In this document: positions 1-8,091 of the stretch, piece after piece | How positions within the stretch are numbered: position 1 is the stretch's first letter | Layout of the letters: the number at the start of each line of letters is the position of its first letter | NCBI GenBank assembly: GCA_037975125.1 | Contig: JAJQOW010000014.1 | Coordinates: 20,043,484-20,107,483, forward strand | DNA: 64,000 bases | Source: Latrodectus hesperus | Lineage: Eukaryota; Arthropoda; Arachnida; Araneae; Theridiidae | Direction of reading: 5' to 3' | Position numbers and translations under genes: made by a program | Notes under the pieces: generated by a model | Told to the model about the DNA's origin: nothing | Databases searched by the model: none | The model's input: the letters and a program-made list of their open reading frames with translations, nothing else

Positions 1-125
1 GGGAGAAGAGGAAGAAAAAGCAGAAGAGTAGAGGAGAGAAGAAGAGAAAGAAGAGGACAGATCACTAGGGTACCTCGGGATTGTGACACCCGTGTTTACC
101 TTAAGAAGGTAAACCCCCTGAGGGG
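1..125 (-). mobile_element. LINE copy 0, 5'-terminal UTR fragment
   Basis: This is the outer 5'UTR of a non-LTR retrotransposon of the same family as copies 1-5: a purine-rich stretch followed by the family's terminal block ending in CCCCTGAGGGG. The same block ends five copies in this window at an identical position. The element reads leftward out of the window. It sits inside the endonuclease start of copy 1, whose sequence resumes at 126. Its target-site duplication partner would be off the left edge. Confidence 0.85.
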
Positions 126-439
126 GAAAGTTTCCTGAAGTGCAACACATGCGGGATTATATTCTGTTATTAGAGACTTGATGTCATCAAGATGTGATCG
201 CAAACCATGGCAGCTCCAAGAAATAAAGGAAGTTATTTTTTATATTGGAAAGCTCCTTTCCCGGAGCTGGAAGGCGGGTCTTCTGTCATATCCTCGAACG
301 ATCCATCATCGTCCGAGGGGAATAAAGAAACCGCGTCAGTCTCCAAGCAAGAGAAAGTATTTTGGGTGGAAATTGATGGCTGTTTAGCTTTTTTAATTTT
401 AATGCTTTCTCCGCTTTTGATTTAGCAAAAGGAGCTTTT

Positions 440-1360
440 CTAGTAAATGTAGGAGTTTTTTTTGAATTTTGGCTTGTCAGTTGTTTGGGGTAATCTTATT
501 GGGGAGAACGATAATGTTTCAGTTTGAGTGCTGCTCGATTTTGTGACTTTTCTGGCAGCAGTGGCATAACTGACTCCTGGCTGTGGAGTACGTGAAGTGA
601 CCAGTCGTCTCGCCTCAGGATAAGAGCATTTTTGATTGACCTTAACCGTGGTGATCTCTTTCTCCAATATATACTGGGGACAACTTCGAGAATAGGAGGG
701 ATGGTCACCTTGGCAGTTGACACACCTCTCCTTCGCTGTGCAGTTGGAACTATCATGGCCTACCACCGCGCAGCGGGCGCAGTTGATTTTGCCTCTGCAA
801 GCGTTTCTCGAGTGTCCAAAGCGCTGACATTGGAAACATCGCAAGGGATTTGGGATGTAAGGCCTGACGGGTAAATTCATGTACGCAGCTTTTACATACT
901 GCGGAAGGTCTGGCGTCGCAAAAGTCAAGACGAGGTGCTTAGTATCGATTACATTACCACCCCGTCTGACTGTAATGCGTCTAACGCCACAGACCTTCTG
1001 ATTCTGTAGATTTTCCAGAATCTCCTCCGTCGGCGAATATAATAAATCCCTTGCTGAGATTACACCACAAGAAAAGTTAAGGTTGCTATGAGGGGAGACA
1101 GTCACTTCTAAGTTGGCCAACGATTTCATGCTTGCCAGAATGGCTGCTTGAGAGTCAGATGCTGCCTCAACAAGCAGGTCACCTGAGCGCATCTTCTGAA
1201 CTTTCTTAACTTCCCCAACAGTACCCGATATTCCTTTAGAAATGAGGAAAGGAGACACAGTTGTAAAGTTTCCCTCTTTCCTTTTAATTATGATAAATTT
1301 GGGTTTTAGATTTTCAAATTGTTGCTCCCGTGGGAGAAAAGTGAAGTTCTTGTTCTCCAT
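440..1360 (-). pseudogene. LINE copy 1 ORF1 (gag-like, zinc knuckle), frameshifted
   Basis: This is the nucleic-acid-binding ORF1 protein of an I-type LINE; in the family it coats the element RNA. I chose the ATG at 1358-1360 (MENKNF...), which aligns with the start in copy 2; the frame is also open further upstream into the 5'UTR. The C-terminal half carries three zinc knuckles (CFQCQRFGHSRNAC, CARCAVVGHDSSNC, CVNCQGDHPSYSRSC). Relative to copy 2 the reading frame is lost near 440. The missing C-terminal tail, rich in Ser, Asp and Glu, continues in other frames down to about 230, so this copy is probably non-functional. Confidence 0.85.
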
Positions 1361-1765
1361 TATGATATTTTTAAAATTTCGGGACCTGACCGCACCACCC
1401 ACCACCGAGTCCAACAAGGGGATGCAGACCAGCTGCACCAGTGCTAGCGAGGTCCTATACGCTCACAGTACATCCCTGAAGTGGCCTCCACCCTTAACGA
1501 GTCACCCAGTAGATGTACCGATCGCTTGATCCATAAAGCCGATTGATGTGCTGAGGACCACAACACACCTCCCGTTTACCTGAAGCAGAGGCCAAAGTAA
1601 TGTGTTGGTCTCTGGGCCTCAATTACCAGGACCCTCCTTTCCAGGGACACGGGTCTCCACGCACGGCAAACACGAGGGTGATTTAGTCCTCAAGAGTAGC
1701 TAATAGCAACAGAGAGGCGAAAGCTACTCAAGGGGAGCCCTCAACCTCTTACGAGGCAACCACAC

Positions 1766-1779
1766 TGAGGGAGAAGAGG
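1766..1779. repeat. Target-site duplication of copy 3, left
   Basis: TGAGGGAGAAGAGG lies directly left of the 3' tail of copy 3 and recurs at 10025-10038 directly right of its truncated 5' end. It is copy 1 5'UTR sequence. The first three bases may instead be shared with the element (microhomology). Confidence 0.85.
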
Positions 1780-1797
1780 TTGGTTGGTAGAGTTTAA

Positions 1798-1831
1798 TGG
1801 CGCAAGGTCCAAAAACGGACATGCTGCGCCA
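1798..1831 (-). other. Conserved 3'-end hairpin of LINE copy 3
   Basis: TGGCGCA pairs with TGCGCCA (7 bp), and inner GTCC pairs with GGAC, close to the tail. The same hairpin is at 2523-2556 in copy 2 although the flanking 3'UTR has diverged. In stringent-type LINEs such 3' structures are what the reverse transcriptase recognises; that role here is inference. Confidence 0.6.
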
Positions 1832-2012
1832 AGAATTAAGTTTAAAAGTAGATATTTAGTAGATATTTTTTTATTTTTATTAATTTATTTTAAAAACCCA
1901 AGCAACATTAAAATTTTTAAAATCAAAAATCAGTGTATAAATATATTAAAATCAAATTACACATAAAAGCAAAATCAAAATATATATACTTTTAAAATTT
2001 AAAAAAAATAAA

Positions 2013-2485
2013 TTAAATATAATGTATAAAACCTATTGCCCTCAAAAAAGCAAATAGGTTCCCGTGGGGTGGCTCCCCAAGCAAATCAAATAAGGTTAAA
2101 ATATCACAATTAAAAAAGTGTAAACGATATTGGTTAAAATATTTGCATGAAATTAAAATATGATAAACAGTGAATGGTTCATCACACGTTTCACACCATG
2201 GATTTAATTCGTTTAGAAACAAATGTCTATGTGTGAAACGTGTGTGTCCGATACGAAGGCGGGTTAATCTTACATCAGCACTTCGTATCGGTAAAACTTT
2301 TAATGAGGTGATGAATGGAAATATGGCACGCAATTTGTTATTGACCTGCATGTTCCAAGACTCCTGCCAAAGATCTTGAGTAAATTTTTTTACACACCTT
2401 CTCACATCAAACAAAGGAATGGATGGAAGACATGGGCCAGATGCAGATTTAGCAGCTGCATCAGCCCTCTCATTGCCATCGAGAC
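2013..2485 (-). CDS. LINE copy 3 ORF2, C-terminal part
   Basis: This piece continues the RNase H motif region (GLDGNERAD) interrupted by copy 2 and runs to the natural stop at 2013. The C-terminal domain carries CETCDEPFTVYHILISC, a C-x2-C-x7-H-x4-C finger found at the ends of many I/R-type LINE polymerases. Joining 8078-10010 to 2013-2485, with the duplication counted once, gives 2406 nt, exactly 802 codons with no stop before the last. This piece is intact at the position where copy 2 has lost one base. Confidence 0.85.
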
Positions 2486-2499
2486 CTACATGACTTGGG
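2486..2499. repeat. Target-site duplication of copy 2, left
   Basis: CTACATGACTTGGG is identical to 8078-8091. The two copies lie exactly outside the 3' tail and the 5' terminus of full-length copy 2, within the RNase H codons of copy 3. Confidence 0.95.
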
Positions 2500-2522
2500 G
2501 TTGGTTGGTTGGTTGGGTTTTA

Positions 2523-2556
2523 TGGCGCAAGGTCCAAAATTGGACATGCTGCGCCA
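2523..2556 (-). other. Conserved 3'-end hairpin of LINE copy 2
   Basis: TGGCGCA...TGCGCCA with inner GTCC/GGAC lies about 12 bp inside the (CCAA)n-like tail. Stem bases are identical to those at 1798-1831 while the loop differs (AAAATT versus AAAAAC). Confidence 0.6.
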
Positions 2557-2728
2557 AGACGTTTTTGTTGCTTTAAATATTTATTTAATTATTTTATTAT
2601 TTATTTATTTTTTTTAAAACCCAATCAACATTTAAAATTTTTAAAATACAAAAATTTGTGTATATAATATTTTAAAATAAATTTTATAAAATGAAATGTA
2701 TGTACAATTTTAAAATTTAATAGTTAAA

Positions 2729-2938
2729 TCAAATAAAATGTATGAAACCTATTGCTCTTAAAAAAGCGAATAGGTTTCTATGGGGTGGATCCCCTATCAA
2801 ATCAAATAATGTTATAAAATCAGTATTAAAATAGTGTAAACGTTGTTGGTTAAAAACATGACATGAAATTAAAATATGATATATAGTAAATGGTTCATCA
2901 CACGCTTCACACCATGGATTTAGTTCATTTAGGAACAA
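2729..2938 (-). pseudogene. LINE copy 2 ORF2, displaced C-terminal segment
   Basis: This is the last part of ORF2, with the finger CEACDEPFTIYHILISC, shifted out of frame by a single-base deletion near 2966-2968. Copy 3 reads GTGTGTGTCCG where copy 2 reads GTGTGTGCCG. It ends at the family stop. The deletion sits in a GT-repeat-like run, so a sequencing or assembly slip is possible. Confidence 0.85.
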
Positions 2939-5900
2939 ATGTCTGTGTGTGAAACGTGTGTGCCGATACGAAGGCGAGTTAATCTAACATCTGCACTTCG
3001 TAACGGTAAAACTGATAATGAGGTGAGGGATGAGAAAATGTTATGGAGTTTGTTTCCGACCTGCAAGTTCCATGATTCTTCCCAAAGGGAACAAATAAAG
3101 CTTTTTATACTCTTTCTCACATCTGAGAGCGGAATCGATTGTAAAACTGGATCTTCAGCAGCCTTTGCAGCTGCATCCGCTCTCTCGTTTCCATCAAGAC
3201 CTACGTGACTTGGTATCCAACAAAATACAATTTCTTTTCCCTTGCCAGCAAGAGAATCCAATGCTTTGAAAATTCTCGACACAACAGGATGACAGTTAAC
3301 GCTATTGTTTTTCAAGGCTTCAATCATACTCATGCTGTCAGTGTAAATACAAAAGTCATGACAATCATCTGTATTCACATGCTGAAGCGCGTAGCAGATG
3401 GCATTTGCTTCAGCAGTAAAGACGGAGCAGGACGAATGTAGGCTGTAACTAAAAGCTGTATTATTGATATAAACTCCACAGCCCACATGTCCTGCCGTTT
3501 TAGAACCGTCTGTGAATACAGGTTTGTATGATTGATACTGACAGCGATGAGAAGAATATAGCTGCTGAAAAACAATAGGTGTTGTGTCAGATTTTCTATA
3601 GTAAGCAAAGGCATTGATAAAAGTATATGTTGGATTATACCAAGGCGGATGAGCATATTGATCGACAGACTCAATCCGAATATCACATAGGTCTGTGAGC
3701 CACAGATGTGATTTGGCTCGTGTGAGAAACGGAGGGATGCTCATTGGACGAGCATCATATAGTCTCATGAGAAAAGTATTTGGAACCATGGAACGTATCG
3801 GATGATTAGGGGTCGACATGACCTTAGCATAATAATTGAGAGACTGCTGCATTCGTCTCAGGTCTAACGGTAATTGATGACAAATCACGTATAGACTCTG
3901 GACGGGTGATGTGCGGAATGCCCCAGAGCATATCCTCAAAGCAGAGTGATGAACTGTGTCCAACCTTCGTAACACGGAAGATCTAGCTGATCCATAAACA
4001 ACACTTCCGTAGTCAATGCGGGATAAAATCAATGACTGATAAATGCGAAGTAGTGATGTGCGATCTGCACCCCAAGATGTATTTGACAACACCTTGAGGA
4101 TATTAAGCGATCGCTCACACTTCTTCCGCAAATATAAAATATGCGGAAGAAAGGTCAATTTTCGGTCAAAGATAATACCCAGGAATTTTATTTCATTGAC
4201 TACTTGTATTGAAGTGTTGTTGATATAAATAGTTGGATCATTATGCAGGCTAGTCTTTCTACAGAAGTGGACACATCTACTCTTGCTAGGAGATAAAGTA
4301 TGGCCATTCTCAGCACACCATGCAGCAAGCTTGTTAACTGCTGTTTGCAGTTGTCTCTCAATTAATCGCATATTCGAACCCTCGCATGATATTTGCAGGT
4401 CGTCCACAAACAAAGTACCATGTACTGATGATGGAAGCTGATGAAGTATGTTACTGATGAAGAGACTAAAAAGTGTGACGCTTAAAATAGAGCCCTGAGG
4501 AACACCCTCAGATTGTGTAAAAGTATTGGATGTATAACTTCCAATACGTACTTTAAAACCACGGGAGCATAAAAAATTCTGTAGGAATATCGGCAGATTA
4601 CCCCGAAAGCCAAAATCATATAATGTCCGGAGAATTCCATATCGCCATGTATGGTCATAAGCCTTCTCTATGTCGAAGAAAATGGAAACTAAGTGATTTC
4701 TCCGCACAAAAGCGTTGCGGATTTGAGTTTCCAAGTATATCATATTATCAAGAGTGGATCTTCCTTTACGAAAGCCACTCTGATTTTTATGGATATAATT
4801 ATTAGTTTCTAAGACATAGATGAGACGAGCATTGACCATACGTTCGAGAGTCTTACAGAAGCAACTCGTCAGAGCAATTGGTCGATAATTTGAAATGCCT
4901 GAAGGATCCTTACCAGCCTTGAGGACAGGAATCACTATTGCTTCTTGCCATAAAGATGGAAATTTATTTTCAGTCCAGATCCTATTGAACAAATATAATA
5001 TGTTCGATAGGGAGTCTGGACTTAAATTTCGAAGCATTTGATAGCTGATTCCATCAGGTCCCGGACTGGTATTATTGGCCTGCTGTAAAGCTTTCTTCAA
5101 TTCAAACATTCCAAATTCGCAGTTGTACGGTAAGACTTGTCGATGGTTGAAGCGAATTTGTACTCGCTCAGCACGACTCTTAGTCCTCAAGAACGAAGGA
5201 CTATAAGAGTTCGAGCTTGAGATGTTAGCAAATGCTTCACCAAGGACATTCGCAATATCCGTAGGAGAAGAGTATATAGCAGCTCCGGATTTTAAAATAG
5301 GAATAGAAAATTCGCTATAAATTCCATTGGCTGCTTTCACCCTTCTCCACAACTGCTTACTGGAAGTTGAAGATGTTATAGAAGATACATAGCAGGACCA
5401 GGATTCCTTCTGACTTCGACGACGGGCTCTGCGAGCTAATGCTTTTGCTCTCTTAAAGGCGATAAGATTCTCCGTTGTGGGGTACCTCCTAAATATTCCC
5501 CATAACTTCCTCTGTTTTTTATATGTTTCTTGGCATTGTTTGTTCCACCAAGGTTTGCAACGCCTGTGTGGTATAGAGGAACTCTTAGGTATTGATGCGT
5601 CAGCTGCATTAGTAATTGTTTCGGTGACTTTACATACGGCATCATCAATATTTTCGATCATAACCATTTCGTTATCTATTACTGCCAATTGTGTAAATAA
5701 CGTCCAATCTGCCCGACTGTACACGTAAGTAGGTAAGCGTTGTCTTACACTACTACCTCCAGTCTGGGAGATGACGAGAGGAAAATGATCGCTGTTGTGC
5801 AGATCATTTCCTACTATTAGATTTAACAATGGCAGAAGAGATGGAGAACAAATGGCTAGATCGAGAGAATGAAATGTTCTTGTGGGTACATGGAAATATG

Positions 5901-6375
5901 TCTTCTCGTCGGTATTAAGCAGACAGAGACTATTATCTGAAATAAACCGCTCTATCTGCCGACCGCGAGAATTAGTATCATCATTTCCCCACAAAGAACT
6001 ATGGCCGTTAAAGTCACCTAACAACAGAAATGGTTTTGGCAGCTGATCTATTAATGCATCGAGTTCCTCTTGGCGGATGACATCGTGTGGTGGCAAATAC
6101 AAACTACAGACTGTCAACAAGCATGATGTATGAATTCGCACAGCTACAGCCTGTAGTGTAGTATTTAAATGCTGGGCAGTGCTGGGATAGTTGTTGGATG
6201 TTAAAATGCAAACACCTCCAGACACTGCACCATCGTCACCACAGTCTTTTCTAAAGCTTTTAAACCCACGCATGGAGAAGTTATTGCTGGACTTCAGGAA
6301 AGTTTCCTGAAGTGCAATACATGCGGGGTTGTAGGCTGAAATTATAGACTTGATGTCATCATGATGGGAACGCAA
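2929..6375 (-). CDS. LINE copy 2 ORF2: endonuclease / reverse transcriptase / RNase H
   Basis: This polyprotein carries out target-primed reverse transcription: it nicks the target, copies the element RNA and degrades RNA. The N-terminal apurinic-type endonuclease shows QET (residues 23-25), GDFNGHS (about 120) and SDHFPL (about 195). The reverse transcriptase active site is FVDD near residue 655 (YVDD in copy 3). RNase H follows with FTDGSK near 954, YTDS, and SHVGLDGNERAD near 1053. The frame is open upstream to about 6420 through the conserved endonuclease start (SWNCHGLRS), and there is no ATG before that motif. The C-terminal finger is cut off by a 1-bp deletion, so the frame ends about 70 residues early. 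Confidence 0.92.
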   Translation of the reverse strand: MRSHHDDIKSIISAYNPACIALQETFLKSSNNFSMRGFKSFRKDCGDDGAVSGGVCILTSNNYPSTAQHLNTTLQAVAVRIHTSCLLTVCSLYLPPHDVIRQEELDALIDQLPKPFLLLGDFNGHSSLWGNDDTNSRGRQIERFISDNSLCLLNTDEKTYFHVPTRTFHSLDLAICSPSLLPLLNLIVGNDLHNSDHFPLVISQTGGSSVRQRLPTYVYSRADWTLFTQLAVIDNEMVMIENIDDAVCKVTETITNAADASIPKSSSIPHRRCKPWWNKQCQETYKKQRKLWGIFRRYPTTENLIAFKRAKALARRARRRSQKESWSCYVSSITSSTSSKQLWRRVKAANGIYSEFSIPILKSGAAIYSSPTDIANVLGEAFANISSSNSYSPSFLRTKSRAERVQIRFNHRQVLPYNCEFGMFELKKALQQANNTSPGPDGISYQMLRNLSPDSLSNILYLFNRIWTENKFPSLWQEAIVIPVLKAGKDPSGISNYRPIALTSCFCKTLERMVNARLIYVLETNNYIHKNQSGFRKGRSTLDNMIYLETQIRNAFVRRNHLVSIFFDIEKAYDHTWRYGILRTLYDFGFRGNLPIFLQNFLCSRGFKVRIGSYTSNTFTQSEGVPQGSILSVTLFSLFISNILHQLPSSVHGTLFVDDLQISCEGSNMRLIERQLQTAVNKLAAWCAENGHTLSPSKSRCVHFCRKTSLHNDPTIYINNTSIQVVNEIKFLGIIFDRKLTFLPHILYLRKKCERSLNILKVLSNTSWGADRTSLLRIYQSLILSRIDYGSVVYGSARSSVLRRLDTVHHSALRICSGAFRTSPVQSLYVICHQLPLDLRRMQQSLNYYAKVMSTPNHPIRSMVPNTFLMRLYDARPMSIPPFLTRAKSHLWLTDLCDIRIESVDQYAHPPWYNPTYTFINAFAYYRKSDTTPIVFQQLYSSHRCQYQSYKPVFTDGSKTAGHVGCGVYINNTAFSYSLHSSCSVFTAEANAICYALQHVNTDDCHDFCIYTDSMSMIEALKNNSVNCHPVVSRIFKALDSLAGKGKEIVFCWIPSHVGLDGNERADAAAKAAEDPVLQSIPLSDVRKSIKSFICSLWEESWNLQVGNKLHNIFSSLTSLSVLPLRSADVRLTRLRIGTHVSHTDICS

Positions 6376-6407
6376 ACCATGGCAGTTCCAAGAAACAAAG
6401 GAAGTTA

Positions 6408-7544
6408 TTATGTAGTTTGAAAAGCTCCTCTCCCGGAGCTGGAAGGCATGTCATCTGACATCTCCTCGAGCGATAGATCATCGTCCGAGGGATGTAATGA
6501 AACAGCGTCAGCCTCCAGGGTTAAGGCTTTACGGGTGGATATTGAGGGCCTAAAATTGCCCTCTTTAGCAGATTTTAATTTTAAAGCCTTTAGGGCTTTA
6601 GATTTTGCAATCGGAGCTTTTCTACGGGGAATGGTTGTGGAGGTTGATTTTGGCCTCTGTACAGATGTAAGGGGTAATTTTGTTATTGGAAGTGAAAGAG
6701 CATCAGTTTGTGTACATGTCGTTCTGGTGACCTTGGCGGCGACAGAAGCATAGCTAACTCCTGTTTGAGGTGTACGTGATGTTACAGTACGTCTCGCCTC
6801 AGGATATGAACAATTGTTCTTAACTTTCGTGGTTGTGATCTCCTTTTCCAGTATCCAGATAGGACAACTCCTAGCGTAGGAGGGGTGGTCACCTTTACAG
6901 TTGACACACCTCTCCTTTGCAGAACAAGACGAACTGTCATGGCCAACTGCTGCGCAGCGAGCGCAAGTCAGTTTGCCTCTGCAAGTCGCTTTGGAGTGAC
7001 CAAATCTCTGGCACTGGAAACAACGCAAAGGATCTGGAATATACGGCCTAACGGATAGATGCATATACGCAGCTTTAATATGCTGCGGTAGGTCTGGCGT
7101 CGCAAATGTCAGTACGAGATGTTTAGTATTGATAATCTGCCCATCCCGTCTGACAGTGATGCGTTTTACAGCACAGACCTTTTGATCTTTCAGATTTTCT
7201 AAGATCTCGTCCGTAGGCGTATTTAATAGATCCCTGGCGGATACCACACCACGAGAAAAGTTAAGGTTCAAATGAGGAGAGACAGACACCTCAATGTTAG
7301 CAAGCATATTCAAGTTGCTCATAGCGTTGGATTGTGCTTCTGATGCAACTTCAACCATTAAATCACCAGAACGCATTTTCCTTATGCTCTTCACTTCGCC
7401 GATATTTCCACTTATAGCTTTTTGGATTAGGAAAGGAGATACACTATCAAAGGTACCCTCCTTCCTTTTCACAACATAAAACTTGGCTTGTGATAATAAC
7501 AATGAGTGCTCCCGTGGGAGAGAAGAAAAAGTATTTCTTTCCAT
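6408..7544 (-). CDS. LINE copy 2 ORF1, gag-like nucleic-acid-binding protein
   Basis: This intact 378-residue ORF1 is the RNA-binding partner of the ORF2 protein in the retrotransposition complex. I chose the ATG at 7542-7544 (MERNTF...) because copies 1, 4 and 5 keep a start at the matching place; the frame is open beyond it. Three zinc knuckles occupy roughly residues 175-240 (CFQCQRFGHSKATC, CARCAAVGHDSSSC, CVNCKGDHPSYARSC). A basic Lys/Arg/Thr region follows, then an acidic Ser/Asp/Glu C-terminus ending SSSGRGAFQTT. Its stop overlaps the frame of ORF2, which lies -1 relative to it. Confidence 0.92.
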   Translation of the reverse strand: MERNTFSSLPREHSLLLSQAKFYVVKRKEGTFDSVSPFLIQKAISGNIGEVKSIRKMRSGDLMVEVASEAQSNAMSNLNMLANIEVSVSPHLNLNFSRGVVSARDLLNTPTDEILENLKDQKVCAVKRITVRRDGQIINTKHLVLTFATPDLPQHIKAAYMHLSVRPYIPDPLRCFQCQRFGHSKATCRGKLTCARCAAVGHDSSSCSAKERCVNCKGDHPSYARSCPIWILEKEITTTKVKNNCSYPEARRTVTSRTPQTGVSYASVAAKVTRTTCTQTDALSLPITKLPLTSVQRPKSTSTTIPRRKAPIAKSKALKALKLKSAKEGNFRPSISTRKALTLEADAVSLHPSDDDLSLEEMSDDMPSSSGRGAFQTT

Positions 7545-8077
7545 ATTAAAAATGGAAAATTCGGGACCTGACGGCACCACCCACCACCGAGTCCAACAAG
7601 GGGATGCAGACCAGCTGCACCAGTGCTAGCCAGGTCCTATACGCTCACAGTACATCCCTGAAGTGGCCTCCACCCTTAACGAGTCACCCAGTAGATGTAC
7701 CGATCGCTTGATCCATAAAGCCGATTGATGTGCTGAGGACCACAACACACCTCCCGTTTACCTGAAGCAGAGGCCAAAGTAATGTGTTGGTCTCTGGAGG
7801 CCTCAATTACCAGGACCCTCCTTTCCAGGGACACGGGTCTCCACGCACGGCAAACACGTGGGTGATTTAGTCCCCAAGAGTAGCTAATAGCAACAGAGCG
7901 GCGAAAGCTACTCAAGGGGAGCCCTCAACCTCTTGCGAGGCAACCACACTGAGGGAGAAGAGGAAGAAAAAGCAGAAGAGTAGAGGAGAGAAGAAGAGAA
8001 AGAAGAGGACAGATCACTAGGGTACCTCGGGATTGTGACACCCGTGTTTACCTAAAGAAGGTAAACCCCCTGAGGGG
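7545..8077 (-). promoter_or_regulatory. LINE copy 2 5'UTR
   Basis: This 533-bp leader is shared almost base for base with copies 1, 4 and 5, and its outer 125 bp also with copy 0. It includes a purine-rich run and the terminal hairpin block. LINE 5'UTRs of this type carry an internal promoter; no specific box was identified, so promoter function is inferred. Confidence 0.6.
8028..8077 (-). other. Three tandem hairpins at the LINE 5' terminus
   Basis: In + orientation: CGGG (8028-8031) with CCCG (8041-8044); GTTTACC (8046-8052) with GGTAAAC (8060-8066); and CCCCTGAGGGG (8067-8077), itself a short hairpin. The block ends copies 0, 1, 2, 4 and 5 and target DNA starts immediately after it. Confidence 0.65.
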
Positions 8078-8091
8078 CTACATGACTTGGG
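8078..8091. repeat. Target-site duplication of copy 2, right
   Basis: CTACATGACTTGGG, a perfect match to 2486-2499, abuts the 5' terminus of copy 2. Confidence 0.95.

Larger units (their letters stand above)
126..1779 (-). mobile_element. LINE copy 1, left visible part (ORF2 start, ORF1, inner 5'UTR)
   Basis: Reading right to left this holds the inner 5'UTR (1361-1779), ORF1 (about 230-1360) and the first codons of the ORF2 endonuclease (126-225). The copy is broken twice. Copy 0 entered its endonuclease start at 125/126. Copy 3 entered its 5'UTR at 1779/1780, and its outer 5'UTR resumes at 10039 and ends at 10151. Its protein is closer to copy 5 than to copies 2 and 4 (for example ARCAVVGHDSSNC), so at least two subfamilies are present. 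Confidence 0.85.
1780..2499 (-). mobile_element. LINE copy 3, 3' part (RNase H end, C-terminal domain, 3'UTR)
   Basis: This is the 3' end of the 5'-truncated copy 3. Reading leftward it holds the end of the RNase H domain, the C-terminal zinc-finger region, a 3'UTR of about 230 bp and a short (CCAA)n-type tail at 1780. The remainder of the same element is at 8078-10024, separated by copy 2. The junction repeats at 2486-2499 and 8078-8091 are the duplication made by copy 2. Confidence 0.9.
2500..8077 (-). mobile_element. Full-length I-type LINE, copy 2 (5578 bp)
   Basis: This is a complete non-LTR retrotransposon with 5'UTR (7545-8077), ORF1 (6408-7544), ORF2 (about 2729-6420), 3'UTR with hairpin (2500-2728) and a (CCAA)n-like 3' tail. 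It is flanked by a perfect 14-bp duplication. Both ORFs are open apart from a 1-bp deletion near the end of ORF2, so it is the youngest visible insertion. Endonuclease, reverse transcriptase, RNase H and a terminal CCHC finger in ORF2, plus a three-knuckle ORF1, place it in the I group in the broad sense. The exact clade needs a phylogeny. Confidence 0.93.

Noticed and set aside
632..874. Plus-strand frames opposite the LINE ORFs
   Set aside because: Shadows of minus-strand coding sequence; the same applies to those at 1242, 2170, 4043, 5477, 6448, 9372 and 11008.
8028..8077. HDV-like or hammerhead ribozyme at the LINE 5' end
   Set aside because: Hairpins are present, but I could not fit the double-pseudoknot or the hammerhead core; a covariance-model search would be decisive.
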